Shown one piece after another: positions 25,859 through 36,226 of a stretch of 50,950 nucleotides of DNA. Source of the DNA: Bacteroidales bacterium (GTDB taxonomy: Bacteria; Bacteroidota; Bacteroidia; Bacteroidales; P3). The notes under the pieces are model-generated. The model worked only from the letters and a program-made list of their open reading frames with translations, was not told the origin of the DNA and did not search any database. Every line of letters starts with the position of its first letter. Position 1 is the first letter of the stretch. The stretch spans positions 1 through 50,950 of the forward strand of contig JAFSYK010000006.1 in the NCBI GenBank assembly GCA_017449975.1, written 5' to 3'. The position numbers and the translations under genes were made by a program.

Positions 25859-26542
25859 TTAGATAGTGAGGTCCTGCTCCTGCTGCATGGTGTTGCCGAT
25901 ATGAATCAACTCGCCCACGAAGAGGATGACAAGTGCAAAGAATAGACGGGTAAAATGAATGGTATAGCGCACCTGCGGCACCCAGTCGGTCGACTGCAGC
26001 ACCTCAAAGGCGGTACGGCGTTCGAGATAGAGCGAAGTATCGAAAGCCAATGTCATCAAGAACATCAAGATGCCGATGGAGCGGAACACCCAAACCTTGC
26101 GCCACTGGAACACACGACCGCTACGAATAGCGCGGTTGATATTGGCAAGCAGCACCACCACCAGCACAATGATGGCCAGCATAGAGACGATGCCAACCAC
26201 CTGCAGCACCACCGTCCACGTCACCATCGGCGAGTCGGTCCATTCGTCGCGGGAAGAGAAGAGCGCCATATCGAAGGTTGCCACACGTGCCAAGATTGCA
26301 CCGTCGGCATCCGTGCCATGCACCACATAGGTGTGTGTCGTATCCGACTCGGCGCAGGGCAGATCGGTGACGCCCAAAACAAAGGAACGGTCGTCGGCCA
26401 ATGAGCGATCCACCTGTCGCAGCAAAAAGTCGTCCTCGGCACTGACCAGGCGGAGGAAGAACAGCGTGGCGCAGAACAAGACGATACAGACGAAAGCGCC
26501 GTATATCAGCCACAGGCGACGAGTGTTGTTGGATGTTTTCAT
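25859..26542 (-). CDS. DUF2975-family membrane protein
   Basis: Membrane protein of 227 residues with four hydrophobic segments: about 12-35 (LWLIYGAFVCIVLFCATLFF), 115-140 (VVLQVVGIVSMLAIIVLVVV), 160-180 and 200-220. An extracytoplasmic loop lies between the first two. The layout fits DUF2975, usually paired with a small XRE regulator as here. The start is ATG 26542; a TTG nine codons upstream sits inside the TATCTTTG promoter box. Function unknown. Confidence 0.82.
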   Translation of the reverse strand: MKTSNNTRRLWLIYGAFVCIVLFCATLFFLRLVSAEDDFLLRQVDRSLADDRSFVLGVTDLPCAESDTTHTYVVHGTDADGAILARVATFDMALFSSRDEWTDSPMVTWTVVLQVVGIVSMLAIIVLVVVLLANINRAIRSGRVFQWRKVWVFRSIGILMFLMTLAFDTSLYLERRTAFEVLQSTDWVPQVRYTIHFTRLFFALVILFVGELIHIGNTMQQEQDLTI

Positions 26543-26566
26543 GGTTTTGTCTGCTTGTTTTCGATG

Positions 26567-26574
26567 CAAAGATA
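26567..26574 (-). promoter_or_regulatory. TATCTTTG promoter box for the DUF2975-XRE operon
   Basis: TAnnTTTG match on the minus strand, about 25 bases before the DUF2975 ATG. Confidence 0.7.
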
Positions 26575-26635
26575 AGAATATTTATTGAATTACAATAAAG
26601 ATTTATCGTTTTTCAATAAAAATATTTTTTTATGC

Positions 26636-26673
26636 ACAAAAAATGTGGGCGCATCGTGCGATGCGCCCACATT
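26636..26673 (-). terminator. intrinsic terminator of the ompA-like gene
   Basis: A perfect stem of about 14 bp (AATGTGGGCGCATCG and its complement) is followed on the minus strand by a T-run. It lies about 30 bases after the OmpA-family stop. Confidence 0.9.
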
Positions 26674-26705
26674 ATTATTGTACCCTTTCGGGATATTGGC
26701 GATAA

Positions 26706-28121
26706 TTATTCAGCCACGCTGATGACCACGCAGCGCGACACCTTGTTGTCGTTGAGCCACATGTTCTCCACTCCACCCTTGGCGGAGACCATCAAGCGGT
26801 CGCGGCTGACGCCGTACTTGTTGACCAGCATGTCGGCCACAGCGTTGGCACGGCGCTCGGAGAGAGCCTGGTTGTATTCCTTCGAAGCGGTCTGGATGTC
26901 GGCATAACCCGTCACAGCAATCTTCACGTTCTCCGGCATATCCTTGATAGCGTCGGCAGCGGCGATAATGGAGACCTCTTCGTAGTTCGTGATATTCCAC
27001 TTGTCGATACCGAAGTGGATAGGCACCCAGAACTTGGTCGGAACCTTAACCACCTTCGGGGCGGTAGTATTGTCCGGCGTAGGAGCAGGCTTCTGGATAA
27101 TGTAGTCGACATACTTCGGTGCATTGGCGCAGGCACGCGAAGCCAACTCGCGGTCGCCCGTCAGGCGTTCGACATCGACACCGGCGCCACAAGCGGCGGC
27201 GGCAACCTTGTCGAGCGTCTCATTATTCTTATTGGCCATCTCACGCATGACATCCTCGCGGATGTTCTTGGCGTAAGCATCGGTGTTCTGCTCGACGATG
27301 GTAGAAACAGGCACCCAGGTGTAGGCGGTCGGGTCGTTCTTGTCGAAGCCGAAACGATAGGTCACACCGACCAAAGCGGAGAAGGCTCCATCCAGCGGGA
27401 AGTTGTCAGCATCGATATGGTTTCTCTGATCGTGGTTGCTCCAACCTTTGCCATCGAAATCTTCGGCAATCAGCGAACCGCTCAGGGTTAGATCGAAACT
27501 CCAACGTTTGCTGAGCAGCCACTGGTTGCGGAGACCCAACTGCATGGCGGCGCCAAACTGGGTAACATCCGTCTGCACGGCCATCAGCAAGCCGGCACCA
27601 ACAAATCCCACCAAGTTGAAACGACGGCTCTCGTCGTAGCCACCATAGATGAGGTTGGAGATACTGAATGAACCGTAAACATTCATACTGAGATAACCAC
27701 CAGTAGAAGAGACATAATTCAAGTCCTTGTACTGCTTGTCACTGTCTGAATAGAAAGTGCAATTGTCATCGCCGACAGGACTCAAGCCCTTGTAGGGACG
27801 ATAGGAGAAACCCAGACTGAGACCCAACAGCGGGCTAGCCCACTTGGTGATGGTCAGGTCGACGGCGGGAACGCTCCACCAATCGAGGAAGTTGGCATGC
27901 CAATCCTCCTCGCCAATATAGAACGAGGGACCCACGGACAAACCAATCTCCCAGTTGTTGGCGAAACGGGTACTAGCAACAGTCTGCATTTGGTAGGTAG
28001 TAGTTGTGACGGTGTGCGTGGAGCCATCCGTGGTGGTCTCCGTAACCGTCGTGCGGTTGTTCTGAGCGTTGGCGAAAGCCATCATGCTCATCGCAACTAA
28101 CATCACATAAAACTTTTTCAT
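26706..28121 (-). CDS. OmpA-family outer-membrane protein with N-terminal barrel
   Basis: Exported protein of 471 residues: signal peptide (to AFANAQ), an N-terminal beta-barrel-like region (about 30-245, rich in aromatic strands such as YIGEEDWHANFLDWWSVP), a linker, then an OmpA peptidoglycan-binding domain (about 355-470). That domain has IAVTGYADIQTASKEYNQAL and LSERRANAVADMLVNKYGV. It would anchor the outer membrane to the wall. A TTG six codons before the ATG is not needed. The next gene upstream on the same strand is a shorter relative of the barrel part. Confidence 0.9.
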   Translation of the reverse strand: MKKFYVMLVAMSMMAFANAQNNRTTVTETTTDGSTHTVTTTTYQMQTVASTRFANNWEIGLSVGPSFYIGEEDWHANFLDWWSVPAVDLTITKWASPLLGLSLGFSYRPYKGLSPVGDDNCTFYSDSDKQYKDLNYVSSTGGYLSMNVYGSFSISNLIYGGYDESRRFNLVGFVGAGLLMAVQTDVTQFGAAMQLGLRNQWLLSKRWSFDLTLSGSLIAEDFDGKGWSNHDQRNHIDADNFPLDGAFSALVGVTYRFGFDKNDPTAYTWVPVSTIVEQNTDAYAKNIREDVMREMANKNNETLDKVAAAACGAGVDVERLTGDRELASRACANAPKYVDYIIQKPAPTPDNTTAPKVVKVPTKFWVPIHFGIDKWNITNYEEVSIIAAADAIKDMPENVKIAVTGYADIQTASKEYNQALSERRANAVADMLVNKYGVSRDRLMVSAKGGVENMWLNDNKVSRCVVISVAE

Positions 28122-28270
28122 AATAGAATTTCGTTTCAAAAATGTATTTTAATTTTTCTAATATACGTAATAAACAAATAAAAGTTACACAAATTCAATC
28201 AAAAACACAAAATCCACCCCTTTATTTATTTTACAAAAATACTAATTAATTTATAATCCAGAAAATAAAT

Positions 28271-28939
28271 CTACAATTTGTAGGTAAAACCCAGCAAAAA
28301 AGCCATTGTTCCATCTATTGGAATATTATTGTCACTCACCGGGCCATACTCCCCATCAAACTTATCCGAAATCAAAGAACCGGTGACTGTCGCATCCAGA
28401 TCCCATTGGTCTGTCAGTTTCCATTGACCACGGAAGCCACCCTGCGCTGTCCAATCCATGGCATGCGTAGCGGCTTTCATAGCGACGACAGCACCCGCTC
28501 CGACAAACATCACAAACCGGAACTCCCCACGCACATCCCAATGGAATAGGCGGGTAACATCCAGACAACCATTGGCCACAAAGCCCATATAGGAGCCCGT
28601 GGCCTGTGAATAAGCTGTACCACCATACATGGGATCACCAGTCCTTCCAAAAGTAGCCTTTATATCCTCAGGTGATCCTAAACCCTTGTATTTCCTAAAG
28701 AAAACATCACCACCGACACCAATGCATCGGGTTACCCAATAGGTAGCCGAAAAGTCCAGCGCAGGAAAGCTCCACCAATCTTTAAAACCAGCCTCCCAGT
28801 CATACTCTCCCATATAGAGACATGTACCTGCAGAAAAGCCTAAGTCCAATGAATGATGGGTGGAAGGATAAACAAGAGTTTGTGCCTTACAAAAAGTAAA
28901 AGGCATGAGTAGCAATAGAGCAAAAAGCAGTTTCCTCAT
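28271..28939 (-). CDS. outer-membrane barrel protein, paralogue of the neighbouring OmpA N-terminus
   Basis: Exported protein of 222 residues with a signal peptide (to FCKAQ). YMGEYDWEAGFKDWWSFP aligns with YIGEEDWHANFLDWWSVP of the next gene, and DATVTGSLISDKFDGEYG with DLTLSGSLIAEDFDGKGW. It ends in a barrel-type strand (FLLGFTYKL) and lacks the OmpA domain. It is thus a tandem relative reduced to the membrane part, or the ancestor before fusion. The 130-base AT-rich gap between the two genes shows no clear promoter or terminator. Function unknown. Confidence 0.82.
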   Translation of the reverse strand: MRKLLFALLLLMPFTFCKAQTLVYPSTHHSLDLGFSAGTCLYMGEYDWEAGFKDWWSFPALDFSATYWVTRCIGVGGDVFFRKYKGLGSPEDIKATFGRTGDPMYGGTAYSQATGSYMGFVANGCLDVTRLFHWDVRGEFRFVMFVGAGAVVAMKAATHAMDWTAQGGFRGQWKLTDQWDLDATVTGSLISDKFDGEYGPVSDNNIPIDGTMAFLLGFTYKL

Positions 28940-28968
28940 GGTTCAGACAACGCGTTGCAAATTTTTGA

Positions 28969-28976
28969 CAAAAGTA
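28969..28976 (-). promoter_or_regulatory. TACTTTTG promoter box for the short barrel gene
   Basis: TAnnTTTG match on the minus strand 30 bases before the ATG at 28939. Confidence 0.62.
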
Positions 28977-29046
28977 CAATACTATATCAACACGAAAACA
29001 AATCCTATTTTCAAGTTGTGAACAATGATTTGTTACCGAAAAAGAG

Positions 29047-29054
29047 TATCTTTG
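29047..29054 (+). promoter_or_regulatory. TATCTTTG promoter box for the Cys-rich microprotein
   Basis: TAnnTTTG match 13 bases before the ATG at 29068, implying a leader of roughly ten bases. Confidence 0.68.
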
Positions 29055-29067
29055 CATCACCTATTAT

Positions 29068-29244
29068 ATGAAAACACTAATATTTGTTCTGGTCGCCACG
29101 ATGGTCTGCCTGTCACTGCTGATGGCGGGACTGGGCATCAAGATACTGTGTCACCGCAGCAAGTCGTTCCGCCGACCCTGTACCAACGCCGACCCCAAGA
29201 CCGGTCGCTGCGCACACTGCACCTGTGGAAAAAACAAATTTTGA
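29068..29244 (+). CDS. 58-residue Cys-rich membrane microprotein
   Basis: A small gene with its own promoter box. The product starts MKTLIFVLVATMVCLSLLMA and has one hydrophobic segment (about 3-26), then a basic patch (HRSKSFRR). A Cys-rich tail follows, with Cys38, Cys48, Cys51 and Cys53 in the order C-X9-C-X2-C-X-C. The tail could bind a metal or an iron-sulfur cluster. Similar short one-segment proteins with Cys tails occur in Bacteroidetes, but I cannot name the family. Coding is supported by promoter spacing, the hydrophobic segment and an orderly stop. An overlapping frame at 29025-29258 lacks these traits. Confidence 0.68.
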   Translation: MKTLIFVLVATMVCLSLLMAGLGIKILCHRSKSFRRPCTNADPKTGRCAHCTCGKNKF

Positions 29245-29289
29245 ATTTCGAATTTTGAATGGTGAACTGAGCTCGGCAACATTGAGGAG

Positions 29290-29437
29290 CCAATGGACGC
29301 ATTAAACGTAAAACATTAAACCTCTAAAACCCTTTCACCCCTCAAACCCTCGACCCCTCGAACCTTTCAACCCTTTCAACCCTTTCAACCCTTGAACCCT
29401 CGAACCCTCAAACCATCAAACCCTCAAACCCTCTGAA
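29290..29437 (+). repeat. mixed leader tract: TTAAACGT words then AACCCT words
   Basis: The leader of the alcohol dehydrogenase starts with CATTAAACGTAAAACATTAAAC and changes to long runs of TTTCAACCC, CTCGAACCC and CTCAAACCC. Both word families occur separately before other genes in this window. G is rare. The tract fills most of the 196-base gap after the microprotein gene. Confidence 0.85.
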
Positions 29438-29440
29438 AAT

Positions 29441-30607
29441 ATGAATATCGATTTCACCTTTGAGAACCCCACACGCATCCATTTCGGACGCACCGCCATG
29501 CAGCACCTTCCCGAGGAGCTGCGGCTTTACGGCAGCAACGTGCTGCTCGTCTACGGAAAGAATTCCATCAAGGCCAGCGGCCTCTACGACCAAGTCATCG
29601 CAGTGCTGAAAGAGACCGGCAAAAATGTCTGCGAGTTGTCGGGCATCAATTCCAATCCACGCTACAGTCAGGTACTGGAAGGTGCCCGTCTGGTGCGGGA
29701 GAACCATGTCGACCTTATCCTGGCCGTGGGCGGCGGCTCCGTCATCGACTGCTGCAAAGGCATCTCCGCCTCCGCCTATTGCGACGGCGACGCCTGGGAG
29801 AAATACTGGATGCAAGGCGAAGCCGTGAGCGGCCGCATCACCCCCATCGGCACCATCCTCACCATGACCGGCACGGCGTCGGAGATGAACAGCGGGGCCG
29901 TCATCACCAACGAGGAGAGGAAAATCAAGCAGGGGCGCGTGTTCCCCATGGGCGACCTCAACCCCCGTTTCTCCATCCTGAATCCCGAGTTCACCTATAG
30001 CGTACCAAGATATCAGATGGTTAGCGGCATCTTCGACATCTTCTCGCACCTGATGGAACAGTATTTCGGTGGCGACGACGACAACGTGAGCGACTATCTG
30101 CTCGAGGGTGACATGCGCGCCCTTATCAGCGCCGCGCGCGCCGCCCTGCGCGACCCTCACAACTACGAAGCACGCAGCAACATCATGTGGTGCGCCACCA
30201 TGGGACTTAACAAGATACTCGCCGTGTCGAAGAAACAGGACTGGGAGGTACACCAAATCGAACACCAGCTGGGTGCTTATACCGATTGCGCACACGGCAT
30301 CGGTTTAGCCATCATTTCCGTACCCTACTATCGCCATATCTATCGCTACGGACTACACCGTTTTGTGCGCTATGCCCGCAATATCTGGGACGTTGACCCC
30401 ACCGGCAAAAGCGACGAACAGGTGGCGCTAGAAGGCATCGACCGATTGAGCGACTTCATCGCCGAGCTGGGCATCCCGCAGACACTGCGCGAGGTGGGAG
30501 CCACCGAGGAGATGCTGCCCCTCATCGCCGAGAGCGCCAACAAGATTGGCGGCTACCACACACCTACCACCGAGGAGGTGCTGGAAATCCTCCGTGCCTG
30601 TTATTAA
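29441..30607 (+). CDS. iron-containing alcohol dehydrogenase (YqhD/BdhA-like)
   Basis: NAD(P)H-dependent alcohol dehydrogenase of 388 residues. The N-terminal nucleotide-binding half has NPTRIHFGRTAMQHL and the GGGSVID motif (LAVGGGSVIDCCKGI). TGTASEMNSGAVI follows. Iron ligands are expected in GIFDIFSHLMEQYF and EHQLGAYTDCAHGIGLA. The length fits the YqhD/butanol dehydrogenase branch, which reduces short aldehydes. It starts at the ATG right after a simple-repeat leader. Physiological substrate unknown; it may dispose of reactive aldehydes or reductant. Confidence 0.93.
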   Translation: MNIDFTFENPTRIHFGRTAMQHLPEELRLYGSNVLLVYGKNSIKASGLYDQVIAVLKETGKNVCELSGINSNPRYSQVLEGARLVRENHVDLILAVGGGSVIDCCKGISASAYCDGDAWEKYWMQGEAVSGRITPIGTILTMTGTASEMNSGAVITNEERKIKQGRVFPMGDLNPRFSILNPEFTYSVPRYQMVSGIFDIFSHLMEQYFGGDDDNVSDYLLEGDMRALISAARAALRDPHNYEARSNIMWCATMGLNKILAVSKKQDWEVHQIEHQLGAYTDCAHGIGLAIISVPYYRHIYRYGLHRFVRYARNIWDVDPTGKSDEQVALEGIDRLSDFIAELGIPQTLREVGATEEMLPLIAESANKIGGYHTPTTEEVLEILRACY

Positions 30608-30623
30608 AAACACACTCCATCTT

Positions 30624-33019
<2,396 letters not shown>

Positions 33020-33024
33020 AGGGA

Positions 33025-34227
33025 TTAGTCTATAGCCAATCCACCCAGTGAGGTCTCTTTGTAGAGACTGGGCAAATCCTTGCCCGTCAGCTTCATGGTA
33101 CGCACCACCTTGTCGAACGAGATAAGGTGTCGTCCGTCGCTCATTATGGCATAAATATTGATATCCAGCGCGCGCAGTGCCGCCATGGCGTTGCGCTCAA
33201 TACAGGGTATCTGCACCAGTCCGCACAGCGGATCGCACGTCAAGCCAAGGTTGTGCTCCATCGCCATCTCAGCAGCGTATTCTATCTGCTTCGGGCTACC
33301 GCCAAAAAGCTGGTTACTGGCCACGGCAGCCATCACACAGGCGCTGCCCACCTCACCCTGGCATCCTACTTCGGCACCGCTGATGCTGGCATTGTGCTTG
33401 ATGATGTTGGCAAAGAGACCTGCGGTGGCCATGGCGCGCAGGATCTCACGGTCACTGAATCCGTGGTTTTTCTTCAAGTGGTAGAGCACCGCTGGCAGCA
33501 CACCGCTGCTGCCACAGGTGGGTGCGGTGACGATACGGCCACCACAGGCGTTCTGTTCGCTGGTGGCAAGGGCATAGGCGATGACCAGCGCACGACTCTG
33601 CAGTGACGGTTTGAAAGCCGATGCACGAATGAAGTACTGGTGTGCCTTGGAACGCAGATGCAGGCCGCCGGCAATGACACGGTCATCCAGCAATCCCTCC
33701 TCGATGGTCTGCTGCATCTGCTGCCACATCTCTTCGAGATACATCCACAGACTGCCGTCCTCGCACTGCTCCACGTATTCCCAAAAACTCAGTCCTTCAC
33801 GATCGATATACTCCATTATCTCCTGCATCGTGTTGTGCGGGTAGGCCTCCCCTTCCGGCGTGATACCCAGCGGCACCTCGCCCTCCTCGGTAGCCAGATA
33901 GCCGCCACCGATGCTGTACACCAGCCACGAGTCGGTCACTCCACCCTGCTCGTCGATGGACTCAAACAGCATGCCGTTGGGATGAAACGGCTTCACTTCG
34001 TCGGCATGCCACACAATCTCGGTGTTCTTGGGTGCCAGACCACGGCTGATGGCCAAGTCGGTGTGGTGACCTTTTCCAGTAGCCGCCAGCGAACCGTAGA
34101 GCGTCACTCTGTAGCGTGCCGCGTCGGGCGTGCGTTTCTTAAACATCTCCGCCGCACGATGGGGACCCATCGTGTGACTACTGCTCGGCCCGAAGCCTAT
34201 CTTATAAATTTTCTTGATTGTTTCCAT
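33025..34227 (-). CDS. L-serine ammonia-lyase, iron-sulfur type, single chain
   Basis: Deaminates L-serine to pyruvate and ammonia. The 400 residues contain the N-terminal beta domain (IGFGPSSSHTMGPHRAAEMF) and the catalytic alpha domain. Cluster cysteines are visible in APTCGSSGVLPA and CDPLCGLVQIPCIERNA. This is the SdaA/SdaB arrangement in one polypeptide. It lies five bases after a thioesterase gene on the same strand and converges with the GH97 gene with a gap of only five bases; no terminator is visible there. Confidence 0.95.
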   Translation of the reverse strand: METIKKIYKIGFGPSSSHTMGPHRAAEMFKKRTPDAARYRVTLYGSLAATGKGHHTDLAISRGLAPKNTEIVWHADEVKPFHPNGMLFESIDEQGGVTDSWLVYSIGGGYLATEEGEVPLGITPEGEAYPHNTMQEIMEYIDREGLSFWEYVEQCEDGSLWMYLEEMWQQMQQTIEEGLLDDRVIAGGLHLRSKAHQYFIRASAFKPSLQSRALVIAYALATSEQNACGGRIVTAPTCGSSGVLPAVLYHLKKNHGFSDREILRAMATAGLFANIIKHNASISGAEVGCQGEVGSACVMAAVASNQLFGGSPKQIEYAAEMAMEHNLGLTCDPLCGLVQIPCIERNAMAALRALDINIYAIMSDGRHLISFDKVVRTMKLTGKDLPSLYKETSLGGLAID

Positions 34228-34232
34228 GGTTG

Positions 34233-34613
34233 TTACGATAAAAGATGACGGAAATCATCAGGTATGGGGGCGCTGGTGGAGGTGGAACGGCAGTAGCCGG
34301 CCATCACCGTGCGACACTCGGCACAGAGGGTGCCGTCAGACTTGACAACCCGCTGCAGGATATGAAGACTCTTGTTGCCGATACGCTCCAATTCGGTTTC
34401 GACGGCTATCTCGTCGTTCATGTGTATCTGGCTGCGAAAATCGACCTCGACATGCACCACCATCACCGTGAAGTCTCCCTCCTCGGCATGGATGCCGCGG
34501 TCAGAAAAAAAGCGGGCTTTGCCCAGGTCAAAAAACTCCATGATGACAGCATTGTTGACATGCCCCATGGCATCGACATCATTGAAGCGCAGTTGGATAG
34601 GTAAGGTGTGCAT
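34233..34613 (-). CDS. acyl-CoA thioesterase, hotdog fold (YbgC / 4-hydroxybenzoyl-CoA type)
   Basis: A 126-residue hotdog protein. RFNDVDAMGHVNNAVIMEFFD holds the conserved Asp near the N-terminus (RxxDxDxxGHVNN) of the 4-hydroxybenzoyl-CoA thioesterase family; VVHVEVDFRSQIHMNDEI forms the central strands. It would hydrolyse a short- or medium-chain acyl-CoA in the cytoplasm. Probably cotranscribed with the serine deaminase five bases downstream. Substrate unknown. Confidence 0.9.
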   Translation of the reverse strand: MHTLPIQLRFNDVDAMGHVNNAVIMEFFDLGKARFFSDRGIHAEEGDFTVMVVHVEVDFRSQIHMNDEIAVETELERIGNKSLHILQRVVKSDGTLCAECRTVMAGYCRSTSTSAPIPDDFRHLLS

Positions 34614-34616
34614 GGA

Positions 34617-34743
34617 TGGGAGGGGTTGAAGGGTTAAAGGGTTAAGGGTTTAAAACTTGGAGGGGTTAAGGGCTGGAGGGATAATTAGTCCTATTGGACC
34701 CATTAGACCAATTAGTCTTATTAGACCAATTAGTCCTATATCC
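34617..34743 (-). repeat. two leader tracts: AACCCT words and TTAGTCTAATTAGTCC words
   Basis: Next to the thioesterase ATG, the minus strand reads CCCTTAACCCTTTAACCCTTCAACCCC with almost no G (34617-34680). Beyond it (34684-34740) lies a second tract of ATTAGTCCTATTGGACCCATTAGACCAATT words that recurs at 41345-41405. Two word families abut at a sharp border. Confidence 0.8.
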
Positions 34744-34772
34744 AATAAAAAAGGAAGCACATGGTGCTTCCT
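34744..34772 (-). terminator. intrinsic terminator of tRNA-Phe
   Basis: On the minus strand a 9-bp stem (AGGAAGCAC / GTGCTTCCT, three-base loop) is followed by TTTTTTATT, three bases after the tRNA. Confidence 0.88.
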
Positions 34773-34775
34773 GAG

Positions 34776-34848
<73 letters not shown>

Positions 34849-34890
34849 ATCGAATCATCGGTTGACATACGTCTAACCTTAATTCATTTG

Positions 34891-34898
34891 CAAAAGTA
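34891..34898 (-). promoter_or_regulatory. TACTTTTG promoter box for tRNA-Phe
   Basis: TAnnTTTG match on the minus strand, 43 bases before the mature tRNA-Phe 5' end. Confidence 0.58.
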
Positions 34899-34961
34899 CA
34901 AGTTTTTTATAAACCTACCAAATTTTTTTTATCACACACAGGAGCACCTGTACAATATTGA

Positions 34962-35618
34962 CTAATTATCAGACGATTGCACAGATTTCTCAACTACATT
35001 TTTCTTATTGCGACCAAAGAACATCTGGTCAATCAGTAGCCAAATAACCCCGATGGTGATGGCAGAATCGGCCACATTGAAGATGGCGTTGAAGAAGACA
35101 AAGCGCTGGCCTCCGACCCAAGGTACCCACGACGGCCACTGGCTGTCTATAAGAGGGAAATAGAACATATCGACCACCCGTCCCTGCAGAAACGGTGCAT
35201 AACCACCGTCGGGCGGGAAGAGTGTGGCCACCTCATAGTAACTCTCATTGAAAATGAGCCCATAGAAACAGCTGTCAATCAGGTTGCCTATAGCCCCCAC
35301 GAAGATAAGGCTGATGCAGACCAGCAGCGAGGTGCGGGTCTGGTTGCGGCGGATAAGTCTTAAAAGGTAATAGAGAATCGCCGCCGAAGCGATAAGACGG
35401 AACAGCGAAAGAATAATCTTACCCACATGTCCGCCAAAGGCCATACCGAAAGCCATACCCTCATTCTCAACGAAATGAATGAGGCACCAATCTCCAATCA
35501 GCGGTATTTCCTCACCGATACGCATCGTGGTTTTTATCCATATCTTCACAATCTGGTCGATGATCAGTATGGCGGCGATAAGACCAAAGCAGAGCCAATA
35601 GTTTTTACGACGGGACAT
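34962..35618 (-). CDS. lspA: lipoprotein signal peptidase LspA
   Basis: Inner-membrane aspartyl peptidase of 218 residues that removes lipoprotein signal peptides after lipidation. Four hydrophobic segments are visible. The two catalytic aspartates sit in GAIGNLIDSCFYG and FNVADSAITIG, and the motif FVENEGMAFGM matches the family's F-x-x-N-x-G-x-A-F/W-G. The start MSRRKNYW at 35618 is chosen; a longer frame to 35834 reads antisense through the DUF3109 gene. It is the last gene of an operon with DUF3109, an ion channel and an M16 protease. Confidence 0.95.
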   Translation of the reverse strand: MSRRKNYWLCFGLIAAILIIDQIVKIWIKTTMRIGEEIPLIGDWCLIHFVENEGMAFGMAFGGHVGKIILSLFRLIASAAILYYLLRLIRRNQTRTSLLVCISLIFVGAIGNLIDSCFYGLIFNESYYEVATLFPPDGGYAPFLQGRVVDMFYFPLIDSQWPSWVPWVGGQRFVFFNAIFNVADSAITIGVIWLLIDQMFFGRNKKNVVEKSVQSSDN

Positions 35619-35649
35619 GGGAAGTAAAGTGTAAGATAATAATATGTAA

Positions 35650-36216
35650 TTAGGGTTGCGATGTGATTTGCGATAGCAGTTCGTCGTACCAGTCCTGACC
35701 AAACTTGCGAATGAGCGGCTCACGCAGATACTGGTAGAGCGGCACACCTGTGGCGGCACCCTTCTTGCGGGCGCTGCAGCAGACATCCCACTGGTGGTAG
35801 TTGACAGCGGCAAACTCCTCGTAGTTGTCGACACGGATGGGATAGAGGTGACACGACACCGGCTTCATGAAGTCAATCTTCCCGTCACGGTAGGCCTGCT
35901 CAATGGCACAGTAAGCGGTACCGTCTTCGCCCCACGCCACAAACGCGCACTCCCGCTTGTTGACCAGCGGGGTGCATGGCTCCCACGCATTATCGTAGGT
36001 CCACACACCTGTCTTTTCGACCACCGCACGTCCCGCCTCAGTCATATAGGGCTGCACGTCGGGCAGTATGCGTTCCAGCACAGGAATCTCCTCCTTGTCG
36101 AGTGGCGCCCCACAGTCGCCCTCCACACAGCACTGTCCCTTGCAGCACTGCAAGTCGCAGTCAAAACAGCAATCGGCAATGTCGTCAGACACGATGGTAT
36201 TTTGGACGATTAACAT
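35650..36216 (-). CDS. DUF3109-family Cys-rich protein
   Basis: A 188-residue protein with many cysteines: CCFDCDLQCCKGQCCVEGDCG near the start, then PCTPLVNKRECAF, YCAIEQAY, and SCHLYPIRV. This matches DUF3109, widespread in Bacteroidetes and related to the Cys-rich YkgJ-like zinc or iron-sulfur proteins. Cytoplasmic; function unknown. It starts 10 bases after the ion-channel gene and precedes lspA by 31 bases. Confidence 0.88.
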   Translation of the reverse strand: MLIVQNTIVSDDIADCCFDCDLQCCKGQCCVEGDCGAPLDKEEIPVLERILPDVQPYMTEAGRAVVEKTGVWTYDNAWEPCTPLVNKRECAFVAWGEDGTAYCAIEQAYRDGKIDFMKPVSCHLYPIRVDNYEEFAAVNYHQWDVCCSARKKGAATGVPLYQYLREPLIRKFGQDWYDELLSQITSQP

Positions 36217-36226
36217 TACTATTCAA

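Noticed and set aside
35619-35834. Long N-terminal extension of LspA
   Set aside because: It reads through the end of the DUF3109 gene in another frame and would place a non-membrane tail before the first segment.
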